From: Orientallactaga sibirica
Taxonomy: Eukaryota; Chordata; Mammalia; Rodentia; Dipodidae
Assembly: GCA_036365145.1 (NCBI GenBank)
Contig: JAEOAD010000040.1
Span: 11,720,501-11,784,500 of the forward strand
Reading direction: 5' to 3'
DNA: 64,000 nucleotides
How positions within the stretch are numbered: the first letter of the stretch is position 1; each line of letters opens with the position of its first letter. The translations under genes and the position numbers were made by a program. The notes under the pieces were generated by a model that was not told the origin of the DNA, did no database searches, and worked only from the letters and a program-made list of their open reading frames with translations. Of the stretch, positions 1 through 10,729 are shown one piece after another.

Positions 1-1380
1 TGTATTGACTTTAGGGCCAGGAAGTCAGTATTTTAAGGTACTTGACAATCGGAAGCCAGAGGAAAAACTGACACAGCATAATCCATCAGGCTGGAAATAG
101 ATTTTTTTTTCCCCTCCTGACCATACCCTACACAGACACTAAATTCAGGATTCTCTGTCACTTCCCAGTTGACTCATACAGGCTCAAAATAATTTTCTTT
201 GGTTTATTCCAATAATCTTGGTGTTAGGCTACCCAAGAAACAAATATCAATAGAACACTCGACAGTCTCTTTCCTGGAACCACACACATCTCACGTTTGC
301 ATTATATGAGGACAACTTACTATCACTATGTTACCAAGAATATGTATGGAAACAATGAAGTGTGTTCGTACTTGATGTTTGGAAATGCATTCCAGATAAA
401 TGCACATCTATGTTAGATAAATCTAAGTCTGCAGTATCTACCTTGATCAATTATTGAGGGAAGAATTCATGAAAGAAATTCAAGACCTTCTTGAATGTGA
501 AAGTATAAAAGTATTAGGAAAGTGAACTAAAATTCATGTTTAAACCTTGTATCATTTATTTAAAATCTGTTAACACATTAAACAACAACCTAGTGAGATG
601 AAAATTCCCAAAAGCAGTTTGGCTCATGAAGGACAAATATGATCCACCTGAAGAGCTGAAAAGCCGACCCAAATTCCAGTTGATGAGTGCTAGTGAATAT
701 AGATAAGCATTTCTCAGTGTGCGCCCTAAGAAATTGCACGCCACAAGAAGTTAAGAACCAATACTTTTAAATGGAACGAACAGATTTGGAAAATTCTAGA
801 TTAAACAGTGTCAATTTTTCCTTTCATTACTAATGAGACCTCCTGATAGTAATTATGGAATTAATCTCTAGGGAAAAATCCGTTGTGCAGAATTTCCACA
901 CCTCCCTGGATTGAAGCCCTTTTCCACAAGCATCTTGAAATAAAGATACCTGTTCCCTGTAGCTTTGAGAAACAACGCGACTCTGCACTGGAACCTTCGA
1001 ATAGAATCAATATTGAGATTAGAAGCTCAAGTGAATATTTATGTTCATAAGTTTGCATTAAGTTTTGTGTACAGATGCAATCAGTGAGTTTCACGCCCAT
1101 CAATGGAGACGTGTTAGGGCAAGTTCTTGCTGCTTATTGCACTCCAAAGTGAACTACTTTTAAGCCAAACAGTCGAAATGGCTCACTAGCAAAACAAATA
1201 AGACTATGAACTAAAGATTCTGAGCATAGCAAAATGAAATAAAGTTCTTGCCAAGCCAACCTTTGCAGAAGAGAAAGGAAACGTGTGTTCATGGTAAATA
1301 GTTCTATCAATGAGCTTTTAAGAAAGACAGCTAATGAATTTTCTATTGTAAATAATGTAAGACAAAGCAAGATATTTGAC
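1..1380. other. Unassigned unique DNA
   Basis: I see no gene and no recognisable interspersed repeat. The short antisense open frames in this stretch are 60-80 codons long with no domain, splice or codon signal. A (TTG)n run follows at about 1398-1415. The sequence could include diverged repeats that only a profile search would detect. Confidence 0.5.
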
Positions 1381-1706
1381 CTTCTTCAATGATTATTTTG
1401 TTGTTGTTGTTGTTGAAGAACATAATCCTAGGGAGAATGTTCCAGAAAATTTATCATCAATATGTTGGTATTCATTATCCCCACTGTTATACACTGGGGA
1501 TCTGAATAGACCATGACCTACACAGCTTCCTTTCCCGAAAAGAAGCTGGCTGGTTTTAAAAGGGAACTGTCAGAAGATAAAATGACAACTGGAATGTCAA
1601 GATATAGGGATAAATTTACAATTTGCCTCAAGTAAGTTGTTATGTATGTGTAATATATCCTATGAATGCATTCATATGCATGCATACATAAAAATACATA
1701 CAAAAT

Positions 1707-1880
1707 GAGCTGGAGAGAGTCCTCAGGGGCTACCCTAATGGCCTGGGTTCAACTCCCCAGTACACATGTAAATCCAGATGCACAAAGTGGCATATGTACC
1801 TGGAGTTTGTTTGCAGCAGCCAGAGGCCTTATTCATTCTCATATTCATATTCATATTCATTCTCTCTCTCTCCCTTTCTG
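1707..1880 (+). mobile_element. Dip-type tRNA-derived SINE, old copy
   Basis: A diverged copy. The head GAGCTGGAGAGAG is followed by the B-box-like GGGTTCAACTCCCC and the body segment TGGAGTTTGTTTGCAG. A short hexanucleotide expansion (ATTCAT units, about 1831-1860) precedes the CT-rich end. No clean target-site duplication is visible, which fits an old insertion. Confidence 0.8.
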
Positions 1881-2325
1881 ACTGACCATACTGCTTCTCT
1901 TGGAAGCACTGACAACCTTTTCCTCTACCTTGATAATGTCTACGGTTGAAGGCACCCAGTCCATGGCATTCTTGCTGTAGTCTGAGTAGTCTGTAGGTAG
2001 AGACAAGCAGGTAGGAATAAATTCATGGAAATGCTCAGTTCTCACTGAAGAGTCTATTCCATTTTGTCAAAAGGGGAAGTATGAAGATTGTAAACACAGG
2101 CTAAGGTCAGAGTGACATTTCCATGAGTAACTGTGGCAACGTTGTTGAGCTGGGAGAAGAAGTCACATAGCAGTCACCACGAGAACACTCCGGCAGTGGT
2201 TAGGAAGACAGATTTTTACAGCTTGTCATCGCATAAGCCAGGAAACAAATTTCAACAGACTTGTAAAAGCATCAGATAAAATTTTAGGGTGATGATAGTA
2301 AGGAAAATAAAGAGGATATACAGAA

Positions 2326-2343
2326 CACACACACACACGCACG

Positions 2344-2374
<31 letters not shown>
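2326..2374. repeat. Compound (CA)n(GA)n microsatellite
   Basis: Alternating CA with two CG interruptions, followed directly by GA units. Simple repeat; no sign that it is a SINE tail. Confidence 0.95.
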
Positions 2375-2711
2375 GAGTGTTAGACCAATAAGAAATTCTC
2401 AGATGTCCTAATTTAATCAAAAGGGCCAGAAGGCTGACAGGAGAAATGCAGCTAAGTCAGTTAACAAACTATCATTTAAAAGCCAACACATTCTCACATC
2501 CTTTTGAATGCATGCTGAAACCCTAACTCCAATCCTATCACCCATTTTGCACCCAAGGCCCCCCAATGCAGAGAAGCAATTACTTCTGCTTGATAGTGTC
2601 CCTCCCACCAAACACCTTGTCTATTCTGCATAAACCCACCAAGGCAGATTCAATGTAAGCTATTTGTGCTTTCCTTCTCCCAAATTTTTGTCATCAAAAC
2701 ATGCCTTTTGA

Positions 2712-2944
2712 GGTCTGGAGAGAATGCTCAGTGGTTATGGCACTTGCCTGCAAGCCTAATGACCCAGTTCAATACCCCAATACCCATCCATGTACAGCCA
2801 GATGCACAAAGTGGCAAATGCATCTGGAGTTCATTTGTAGTGGCTGGAGGACCTGGTGCACCCATTTTTTCTCTTTCTTTCGGTCTTTCTTTCTTTCCCT
2901 CTCTCTCTTTCTCCTCTATTCTCTCTCTTTCTCTCTTTCCTTGC
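2712..2944 (+). mobile_element. Dip-type SINE with long CT stretch
   Basis: Head GGTCTGGAGAGAATGCTCAG, B-box region and body GCATCTGGAGTTCATTTG are all recognisable. The 3' pyrimidine stretch is expanded to about 75 bases of CTTT/CTCT. Its 3' end is interrupted by the next SINE, whose target site AAAGTGCTCTT lies at this copy's end, so this copy is the older of the two. Confidence 0.88.
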
Positions 2945-2955
2945 AAAGTGCTCTT

Positions 2956-3162
2956 GGGGCTGCAAAAATGCCTTAGCAGTTAAGGGCACTTGCCTGCAAA
3001 GTCAGAGGACCCAGATTCCAGGTTCAATTCCCCAGTACTCACTTAAATCCAGAAGCACAAGGTGGCACATGCATCTGGAGTTCTTTTGTAGAGGCTAGAG
3101 ACCATAGTATACCTATTCTCTCTCGTGTGCCCTCAAATAAATAAATAAAATTTTTTTTAAAT
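2956..3162 (+). mobile_element. Dip-type SINE inserted at the end of another
   Basis: Complete copy from GGGGCTGCAAAAATGCC to an (AAAT)n tail. It is bounded by an 11-bp direct repeat AAAGTGCTCTT at 2945-2955 and 3163-3173, which is a target-site duplication. The head differs from the family (GCAAAAATGCC in place of GGAGAGATGGC). Confidence 0.9.
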
Positions 3163-3592
3163 AAAGTGCTCTTACCTCAAATCCAGTGGGTATATTTCCA
3201 ACTATTTTCTGGTCTCTGGTAGTTGCAGAAATTTGTCCATGACCTGGTCCCTTTTCTGGCTAATATTGGTAACATCTTAATAATACTTTTTAATTAGGAG
3301 ATACCCTTGGTCTTAAGAGTTGGTTTAACCAGACTGAGATAAGCCAGACGATGGCAGTACACACAATGGACAAAGGAGCAACACAGGGAGTAAACACTGA
3401 AGGAAAACACATTTGTGACTCGAGGTGTTTAACCTTCTTGTGGAATTCCCATATTAGTCCAGTCAAAAAGTTGGTTTTTCATTCTCAGCAGAGATGCAGA
3501 ATAGAACTCTGCAGAACATGGGGGACAAAGAGATTCTGCAGACTTCTAAGGAAGAAAGTAAAAGCTCATATATAAAGAATTGGGAATCAGGC

Positions 3593-3695
3593 TGAAAAGA
3601 CGGGTCAGCAGTCAAGGTGCTTGCCTGCAAAGCCCATTCTCTCTGTCTCTCTTCTGTCTCTTTTTGCTTGCAAGACAATAAATGAAAATAAAATA
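3593..3695 (+). mobile_element. Internally deleted Dip-type SINE
   Basis: The tRNA-like head (CTGAAAAGACGGGTCAGCAG to GCCTGCAAAGCC) joins directly to the CATTCTCTCTGTCTCT pyrimidine stretch and an A-rich tail. The B box and the whole central body, about 110 bases, are missing. It either formed by deletion between short repeats or retrotransposed from a deleted RNA. Confidence 0.75.
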
Positions 3696-3949
3696 TATGG
3701 AATCAAATGCATAAAAATCCAATTGAATGTTTCTAAGAGTGGAAATGGCAGGAAATACTCTAAACTAAAAACTAGTATGCCTGTACAAGAAGTTGGGGGG
3801 GAGAGTCAGTGCCCACAACTTCCTGGAGGCAAGAAGCAAGCCCAGCAGGATGCTCAGGCACCAAAAATGCCACATTCCAATGCTTTCTTCAGAAATATGC
3901 AAGGACAGAGGTGGAAAGGGAACACTGATTGAAAAGGCAGAGAAAATCT

Positions 3950-4276
3950 CACAGGAGTTGATTAACACATCAAGTGGAAAATAGGTCAGAAAATAGTAGG
4001 AAATTAGAGGACAAGTATACTGTAATAGGAGCTCCAGAGAAGGAAATTGAATAAAGGAGGAGAGGAAATTATTGAATAAATAATTCAAGAACATTTCTCA
4101 GAACTCTCCAAGACACAAGGTTTCAAACCGAAAGAGTCCACAATATGCACCGAAAAACTCACACTGAGGCAGCTATCGTGAAATTTCAAAATAGGGGAGA
4201 AAAGAGAATATTCGACAAGTTGTCTGAGAAGAAAGAAAGCATAGCTCGTATGAAATGGATGGAAATCACAAATGCC
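3950..4276. mobile_element. Ancient L1-type remnant, 5' piece
   Basis: The segment around GAACATTTCTCAGAACTCTC and GTGAAATTTCAAAATAGGGG matches, as I remember it, an old mammalian L1-associated repeat. It resumes after the SINE at 4277-4531, which shows that the SINE interrupted one older element. Direction relative to the L1 reading frame is not assigned. Confidence 0.6.
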
Positions 4277-4531
4277 TGAGCTGGAGAGATGGCTCAGCAG
4301 TTAAGGTACTTGCTTGCAAAGCCCAATCACCCTGATTCAATTCCCCAGTACCTATGTAAAGTCAGATGCACAATGTGGTGCATGCATCTGGAGTGCATTT
4401 TCAGAAGTTAGAGGCCCTGACATTCTTATTCTCTCTCTCTCTTTCTCTCTCTCTCTCTCATACACACACTCTTTGTCTCTTTCTCTTGTCTCCCTCTGCT
4501 TGCAAATGAACAAAAATAAAAATAAAGTAGC
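4277..4531 (+). mobile_element. Dip-type SINE splitting an old L1 remnant
   Basis: Full copy with head GAGCTGGAGAGATGGCTCAG, body GCATCTGGAGTGCATTTTC, CT stretch with a CA interruption, and an A-rich tail. A short direct repeat AATGCC lies on both sides (4271-4276 and 4532-4537). The interrupted element continues in register on the other side. Confidence 0.88.
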
Positions 4532-4900
4532 AATGCCATCAGACTTCTCACAGCAACATACACAACTAAAAGATAGTGGGGAAATGTATTCAAACCTATG
4601 AAGGAAAATTATTTCCAATCTGTGATTCTATATTCAGGTAAGTTACAATCAATTATGAGAATAAAATAAAAAGATTTTCAGATATTCAAGGCTTAGAGAT
4701 TGACTTCCCATGCACCACATCTCAGGATCTACTTAAGGGTGTACCACCAGACAGAGGAAATGATCCAAGAAAAGAGAACATCATAGGACATAGGAAATGC
4801 AGAACAAGCAGCAGAGAGAAGTAAAGAGAATCCTCAGATGCAGATGAAATGAAGATCCCAAGAAGACACATTAGGGTGCATGCAGAATAGACTTGAGGAG
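4532..4900. mobile_element. Ancient L1-type remnant, 3' piece
   Basis: This continues the element broken at 4276. It includes CATCAGACTTCTCACAGCAA, GATTTTCAGATATTCAAGGC and CCCATGCACCACATCTCAGG, in the order I recall for this mammalian repeat. It is heavily diverged and has no coding capacity. Confidence 0.6.
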
Positions 4901-5385
4901 TGTACTTAAAAGGAAAACTTACTCAGCATTGGTATTGTCATGACCAAGAGGTCTTACACGTCTAGTAGCTGGTGAACTCTTCTCCTCCACTTTGTTCCTC
5001 CTGCCCGGATCAAGACAGAACACTCATGACACCCTCAAGAAAGTTGCACTCTGACAGGGGTCAGAACCTGGTAACCGGGCTTATATGAATTTGGAACCAG
5101 CGCAACTCAAAACTCTGACCAGGTTCCTTAGTTACCTAAGTCTCCCTGCACACAGCCCTGCTGATAGCTTGTTGTACTGAGCTCTGCGTCTCCCAAGAAC
5201 GGCCCGTGAGCAAACCCACCTGCCTTCCCAGTAGTCTCTGAACTCAGGGAAGCTGCGGACAGACGATGATTACTGACAAACACCACCCAGCTTTCCCTCT
5301 TCTGTGTCTGGAAGTGGCAGGGTTGTCCTCACCTTCAAAGCTAAGTTTGTTCTTGCTATTCCTTTTATTAATACGACCTTCATTC
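4901..5385. other. Unassigned sequence, possible old LTR
   Basis: No gene. The stretch ends with a T/A-rich CTATTCCTTTTATTAATACG and has a moderately GC-rich centre, which loosely suggests an old LTR, but I see no defined ends or target-site duplication. Confidence 0.3.
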
Positions 5386-5560
5386 ATTTTTTAACTTATT
5401 GATGACATCCATACATATAGACAATATATCATGACCATAATCCCCTCCCACCACCCTCTTTTGTACTTTTATCCCCTTCACTGAACCCCTTTTTCTTTCC
5501 AGTTAGTGCCTGGTCTATTCTGATGTCATCACTTTTTTTTCCCTACTGTCTTTTTAGTTG
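5386..5560 (-). mobile_element. Antisense L1 3'-end fragment
   Basis: The stretch from TTAACTTATTGATGACATCC through ACCCCTTTTTCTTTCC to TGATGTCATC resembles the antisense L1 3' end at 17745-18052, more diverged. It is read as an L1 3' untranslated end in reverse. Confidence 0.55.
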
Positions 5561-5787
5561 TAAGTAATCACTGATAAAACTATAACACTGCTGAGAATTT
5601 AAAAAAAAAAAAAAAAAGACAAACATCTGTGCAGAGACAGATCAATCTGGTCAGTCAGGAAGAGAGAAAATAACTTTACTGTGCAGGCAGAGGAAATTTA
5701 ACCCCGTAATTATAAGGCTGAGTGGAAAGAGCAAACACTGAGCTATATTTAAACAGATAAATGTTTTACCTAAAAGCCTATATTTCA

Positions 5788-5998
5788 GGCCGGGGATGTA
5801 GCTCAGTGGGTAAAGTACTTGTCATGCAATCATGAGAATCTAAGTCCAATCTCACATGAAATAAACCAGACATGATGGCACATTTTTCTAAACCTAGGAT
5901 TGGGGATGCAGAGATAGGCAGACCCCTGGGGCTCACTGGCAAGCAAGACTAACTTACTTAGCAAGTTCCAGGACAATGAGAGACCCTGTCTCAAAAAA
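5788..5998 (+). mobile_element. B4-type SINE (ID head fused to B1-like half)
   Basis: The head GGGGATGTAGCTCAGTGG is tRNA/ID-like. It is followed by a 7SL/B1-like half (CAGACATGATGGCACA, GGCTCACTGGCAAGC) and GAGACCCTGTCTCAAAAAA. This ID-to-B1 order is the B4 composite known from rodents. Its A-tail was the target of the next SINE. Confidence 0.8.
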
Positions 5999-6007
5999 TG
6001 GTGGGTG

Positions 6008-6250
6008 GTGGGTTGGAGAGATGGCTTAGCAGTTAAGGCGCCTGCCTGCAAAGTCTAAGAACACTGGTTCCAATCTCCAGGTCCCATGTTTAGCCATATG
6101 CAAAGTGATGCAAGGGTGCAAGGCCTCACTTGCCCACAAGGGGGCGCACACATCTGGAGTTCATTTGCAGCGGCTGAGAGGCTGCTGGTGCGCCTATTCT
6201 CTATCTTCCTCTCTCTCTCTGTCTCTCTCTGTGTCTCTCTCTCAAAAAAA
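6008..6250 (+). mobile_element. Dip-type SINE, long variant with GGGGGCGC
   Basis: Head GGTTGGAGAGATGGCTTAGC and a longer body containing CCACAAGGGGGCGCACACAT and GCGGCTGAGAGGCTGCTGG. It is flanked by the 11-bp repeat AATGGTGGGTG (5997-6007 and 6251-6261). It has a single B box, unlike the copies at 19497 and 48111. Confidence 0.92.
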
Positions 6251-6321
6251 AATGGTGGGTGTTGTCTGAGAAACAACACCCGAAGTTGTCTTCAGTCCTT
6301 CATATTTTGCTTCCCTTTCCA

Positions 6322-6322
6322 T

Positions 6323-6358
<36 letters not shown>
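6322..6358. repeat. (CA)n microsatellite
   Basis: About 18 CA units with no interruption. Confidence 0.95.
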
Positions 6359-6361
<3 letters not shown>

Positions 6362-6911
6362 ATTTCTCTAGATCTGAGTTTCTGTTACAACTTTTCCTAG
6401 ATTGAGCATACAAGTGCTGGCAATAAATGATACGTTCATTCAAGATCTGATGCCATTTGAATATCTCTATTTTATGGAAACTCTAATGTGTTGGGTGCTA
6501 TGCTAATCTCTGCCTGGCAAAAGCCTGCCTTGTTGGATCCCACCATCACAAGCCTAGGCTGCCATCAGTACACACATAAGTAGTATGTTCTTGGCTTTGA
6601 GAGTGCCATTGCTATTTGCAGAGACTAGAGATGTTTGTCTGACTCTGAGACAACAGGAATTACTTCAGTCTTTGTTCAAATTTCATTTTGGATTGCTGTA
6701 TGTCAGACTTTTGTCTTTTTCATTTGCTGACATTGTGTTCCAGCCCTGCACATTTTGTCATGTTGTTTCAGGCCGTGCTTCATCTGTCTTTATGTTTTCT
6801 CTTCCACTCTGTAGTTACTCACCGGCTTTGCTGGTGCTTTTGACAGTACCTAGCCTGAAATGGCATTAGGAATATTTGTACACTAGGATTTAAATGCTAG
6901 TCATTCACCTA

Positions 6912-7060
6912 CCTTTTCATTCTTCAATTCAAACATTTCTTAAATGTCTTCTAAGCATCATTTCGTGGATGCAAAAATAAGCAAGGCTGGGTACTTTCCC
7001 TCAAAGATGCTTAGAATAGCAAATAGACACAGAAGAAGAAAATTAAAATATGATTTTTAA
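6912..7060 (+). mobile_element. L2 fragment
   Basis: The order CATTCTTCAATTCAAACATT, TGTCTTCTAAGCATC, a run resembling GGATGCAAAAATAAGCAAG and CCTCAAAGATGCTTAGAATA matches the 3' region of mammalian L2 from memory. Old and diverged. Confidence 0.6.
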
Positions 7061-7074
7061 AAGAGAGGTTGTTA

Positions 7075-7205
7075 GTGAAGGCCTATAATTCCAGCTACTT
7101 GGAAAGTCGAGGTAAGAGAATTATGAATTCAAGGCCTGCCTGGGCTACCGAGTCACTTCAAGGCCATCTTATGCAACATAGTAAGAATCTGTCTCAAAAT
7201 AAAAA
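7075..7205 (+). mobile_element. Old B1/7SL-like SINE
   Basis: The motifs CCTATAATTCCAGCTACTTG, GCCTGCCTGGGCTACC and ATCTGTCTCAAAATAAA give the layout of a diverged 7SL-derived monomer. Confidence 0.6.
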
Positions 7206-7211
7206 GTAAAG

Positions 7212-7279
7212 ATAAGGCTAGGAGTGTACTGTAGTGGCTGAGAATTTATATAGAATGTGCAAGGGCCTGGGTTCTCTAG
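7212..7279 (+). mobile_element. ID-like SINE with purine tail
   Basis: The sequence resembles an ID core (GGCTAGGAGTGTACTGTAG to GTGCAAGGGCCTGGGTTC). It runs straight into the (GAAA)n tract, which is probably its expanded tail. Confidence 0.55.
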
Positions 7280-7284
7280 AAAAA

Positions 7285-7332
<48 letters not shown>

Positions 7333-7336
7333 AGAG

Positions 7337-7395
<59 letters not shown>

Positions 7396-7554
7396 GAGGG
7401 AAGGGAGGGAAAGAAAGGAAGGAAGAAAAGAAAGAAAAGAAAAGGAAGGAAGGAAGGAAAGAAAGAAAGAAAGAAAGAAAGAAAGAAAAAGAAAGAAAGA
7501 AAGAAAGAAAGCAGGCAGGCAGGCAGGCAGGCAGGCAAGCAGGCAGGCAAGCAA
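7279..7554. repeat. (GAAA)n / (GGAA)n tract ending in (CAGG)n
   Basis: About 275 bases of nearly pure purine on this strand: GAAA units, a GA block at 7378-7400, GGAA/GGGA variants, then (CAGG)n from about 7511. The open frames reported here on both strands are a consequence of this low complexity. Confidence 0.97.
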
Positions 7555-7796
7555 GCTGGAGAGATGGCTTGGCAGTTAAGGAGCCTGCCTGCCAAGTCTA
7601 AGAATGCTGATTCCAATCTCCAGGTCCCACATTTAGCCAGAAGCAAAAAGTGACACAAGGGTGCAATGCCGCACATACCCACAAGGGGGCGCACACATCT
7701 GGAGTTCATTCACAGTGGCTGAGACAGCTGGTGTGCCCATTCTCTCTATCTATCTATCTTCTATCTATCTATCTATCTATCTATCAAATAAAAAAA
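7555..7796 (+). mobile_element. Dip-type SINE, long variant, with (CTAT)n
   Basis: Head AGCTGGAGAGATGGCTTGGC, the CCACAAGGGGGCGCACACAT segment and a single B box (GATTCCAATCTCC). Its CT stretch has become a (CTAT)n microsatellite at 7745-7785. Confidence 0.9.
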
Positions 7797-8046
7797 GAAG
7801 AAAGAGAGGAATGAAAGAGAGAAGGAGGGAGAAAGGGAGAGGAGAAGGGAGAGAAGTAAAGAGGGAGGGAAAGAAAAAAGGAGATAGTGAGATAGGGAGA
7901 GAAGGAGGAAGAGAAGAAGGGAGGGAGAGAAGAGGAAGGGAGGTAGGGAAAGAAAAAGGAGGAAGGGAAGAAGGGAGGGGACAAGGCAGGGAGGCAAAAA
8001 TACAACAAAAAAGAGGCAGCAAAGAGTTAGGAAAAGTGGAAAGGAG
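7797..8046. repeat. GA-rich purine tract
   Basis: Irregular AAG/GGA/GAGG purine-rich DNA, about 90% purine on this strand. Together with 7279-7554 it makes an extended mirror-prone purine region broken by one SINE. Confidence 0.9.
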
Positions 8047-8490
8047 ATTAGTTTTGTAACCATAGCAAATCCAGAGAATTAAGCAGTGTTTTAGACACTG
8101 TCTGGATATCCCCGCCAATCTTGCGTTCTCTGTCACCATCCCCCTCCACTGGCCTTTGTGCATGTGATTGCATATTTATGTACATGAGTGGGTGTCCATA
8201 TGAGAGCTGTCCTTGTATTCATGACATGATTGTGGTGATGCTGTGTTGCAATGTCTGCTTTTGCTCTTTGCTACAGGGATATGTGAATTCGGTTGCTGGT
8301 CCTAATCCTGCACTGTGAAAGAAATCCTGGTTTGTGGACCAGGGTCCCCCTAAACCAGATGAGTATTCCTGGTCACTCGGAAGAAATGCCCTATGTATGA
8401 CCCACTCAGTGGAGACTGTGATTCAGCTCACCCTTCTGAGAAAGAGTCTTAAGACAAATTAAATTTGAAACATGAAGAGGTTTTATACTT
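8047..8490. other. Unassigned unique DNA
   Basis: No gene or clear repeat. Several short open frames only. Confidence 0.5.
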
Positions 8491-8491
8491 C

Positions 8492-8697
8492 AGTTTACAT
8501 TTCTCAACCATTTAAAAATGGAACAGGTAACTTTTTGTCACTGGAGGCCATCTCGTACATTTAGGATACCTGGCAATAACTTTAGTTCTAAATGTTAGAT
8601 ACCAAGATCTTTTGATGGCATCAAAAATGTCTCCATACATTGAAACATGTCCTTTGGAGGTGAAATTACTCCTGATTTGGGACCACTGTTCAGTTCC
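8492..8697 (-). mobile_element. MER5A-like hAT fragment
   Basis: CATCAAAAATGTCTCCATAC, AACATGTCCTTTGGAGGTG and the end GGGACCACTG follow the reverse orientation of MER5A, a non-autonomous hAT element of mammals, as I recall its sequence. Diverged, with no inverted ends resolved. Confidence 0.6.
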
Positions 8698-8934
8698 ATT
8701 TCAAACATACTGTGTCAGTGATTTTCAAAACACACCGCAGGCTTGTAGAGTATGAAGAAATTTCAACAGTTCTGAAATTATTTTGTGCAATCACTGACAC
8801 AGCTTCCACTCATGGATAGATTTGAGATGGGGATTCACACTAATACACATAATTATAGTGATTAATTATTGAGCATCTGAAATCTACCAAGAAGTCCAGC
8901 AGCTCATTTGCATGATAATAGCAGTCACTGAGTA

Positions 8935-9095
8935 ATTACCATGTGTCCAGTAAGCAAGTGTTTTCCATTCATTATCTCATTTAATTCTCACAACAACCCT
9001 ACAATGTAAATACCATCTTCATCGGAGTGCTGTGCCAAAGGAAACTGAGACTGAGAGAGATTAAAGGAGAACTTCTAATCAAGATGATAAGCTTG
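8935..9095 (+). mobile_element. MIR SINE fragment
   Basis: The core CATTATCTCATTTAATTCTC, ACAACAACCCTACAATGTA and AGGAAACTGAGACTGAGAG is the typical MIR order. Confidence 0.8.
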
Positions 9096-9356
9096 CCAAC
9101 ACACGATGTGTCCATATAAAGTTTCTTCCTAATTAAAAAATAAAAGATGATAAGCTGAGCTGACATCAAAAAATCAACGTCTCGCCTACAAAAACAGAAA
9201 TGCTAGGCTTCAGGGGGGAAGTTATGTTCTGATATTTTTAATTTACTGGACATTTATCTATTGCATCTATGTTTAAAGCTAGTGGATTTACTAATAAATT
9301 GAGCTAAGTGGCTTATTGATTACCTCATATGCCATCTTTATGTGATTAAAAACAAC

Positions 9357-9568
9357 TAGAGCTCAGTTAGTGTGGTCCTTGCCCAGTGGGCACCAAATCC
9401 TGAGTTCCTTTTCCAGCATCACATAAAACTGAACATGGTGGCACATGCCTGTAATCCTAGCACTTTGAAGGTAGAGGCTGGAGGATTGGAAGTTCAAGGT
9501 CATCCTCAGCAAGTTTGAGGCTAGTCTGGGCTATATGAGATCCTGTCTCAAAAAAAAAATAATAATAA
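9357..9568 (+). mobile_element. ID/B1 composite SINE (B4-like)
   Basis: An ID-like head (GCTCAGTTAGTGTGGTCCTT) is followed by the B1-like half GGTGGCACATGCCTGTAATC and GATCCTGTCTCAAAAAAAAA, ending in a short (AAT)n. Confidence 0.8.
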
Positions 9569-9837
9569 TGTAACTTTACATATAGCAAAAAATGAAAAAG
9601 GAATATACGGAAATAGCTAGATGTTGAAATCATATGTACATAATAGAATTATTAGTGAATAGAGCATTAATATTCCAACAGAAAAGTGAATTTCTCATCT
9701 GTGAATAAGGTCAGAAATCAGATACAGGCATTTCCCTGGCAAAGTTTCAGTTACTGAGGCCATGAAAAGGAAATGAGCTATCAACTCTGAACTTCAAGAA
9801 TTCAAACGCATGGGGCTGTGGGGGACATTTTACATTC

Positions 9838-9898
9838 AAAACACCACAGCAATGAAGAGTTATCTGGCCCAAATATCAACAGTACAGGGTTAAAGAAG
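9838..9898 (+). mobile_element. MER5A-like end fragment
   Basis: The words AAGAGTTATCTGGCCCAAAT and ATCAACAGTACAGGGTTA resemble the terminal portion of MER5A in forward orientation. Short and uncertain. Confidence 0.45.
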
Positions 9899-9899
9899 C

Positions 9900-10062
9900 A
9901 CATATTGACATTGATCTCCACACCTAGAAGTAGGTATTATGTCTCATGGAGATACTGAGGTCAAAGACTTAATGTGGTCATGGCCATTCTGCTAGTAAAT
10001 AAAAGATATGAGATTTAAATCCACACTAGCCTCACTCTAAAGCCCATGGTCTTCAAAAGTTA
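9900..10062 (+). mobile_element. MIR SINE fragment
   Basis: GAAGTAGGTATTATGTCTCA, GATACTGAGGTCAAAGACTT and AATCCACACTAGCCTCACTC follow the MIR layout of a 3' half. Confidence 0.6.
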
Positions 10063-10105
10063 TTGGTTTTGAAAGTTCAAATCAACAGATACTGTGATTA
10101 TAAAA

Positions 10106-10729
10106 TGTTATAGCTTGGATATGAAATGCCCCCTTCAAGGCCATGTGTTTGAGTGCTTGAGCCCACACTGGTGGCTCCATTGTTGTAAAACCTTTAGAAA
10201 ATAGAGCCTGTTAAAAGTGGGTGACTTGGGTATGGACCCTGAAGGGTATTGTGGGTGGCCTCCTGCCCTGTTTCTGCTTTCTGTTTCATCAAGATGTGAG
10301 GAAGTGGGGCTGGAGAGATGACTTAGTGGTTAAGCACTTGCCTGTGAAGCCCAAGGACCCCGGTTCTACGCTCAATTCCCCAGGACCCACGTAAACCAGG
10401 TGTACAAGGTGGCACATGCATCTGGAGTTCGTTAGCAGTGGCTGGAGGCCCTGGTGCACCCATTCTCTCTCTATCTGCCTCTTTCTCTGTCTATCACTCT
10501 CAAATAAATAAATAAAAATAAACAAACAAAAACAAACAAACAAACAAACAAAAAAGATGTGATGAAGTGAGAAATCCAAGACACAGACTCCCTGCTGCCA
10601 TGGAGCTAATTGTTGCCATGTCTTCCTCTCACCATGATGGACTGTATCCACTCAAACTGTGAACCAAAATAACTCCTCCTTCCATTATGTTGCTTTGATT
10701 CAGGTATTTGGTCATAGCAACGAGAATTT
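10106..10729 (+). mobile_element. MaLR-like solo LTR with nested SINE
   Basis: The LTR opens TGTTATAGCTTGGATATGAA and closes near GGTATTTGGTCATAGCAACG, both typical of mammalian MaLR LTRs. A 5-bp TAAAA lies on each side (10101-10105 and 10730-10734), consistent with an ERV-type target duplication. A Dip SINE occupies 10307-10553. No internal retroviral sequence is present. Confidence 0.75.
10307..10553 (+). mobile_element. Dip-type SINE nested in the LTR
   Basis: Full copy, tail (AAAT)n(AAAC)n. Target duplication of 16 bases with one mismatch: AAGATGTGAGGAAGTG at 10291-10306 and AAGATGTGATGAAGTG at 10554-10569. It is younger than the host LTR. Confidence 0.95.

Noticed and set aside
7218..7709. 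Antisense 163-codon open frame and its forward counterparts
   Set aside because: They translate a (GAAA)n/(CAGG)n tract and SINE sequence; low complexity only.
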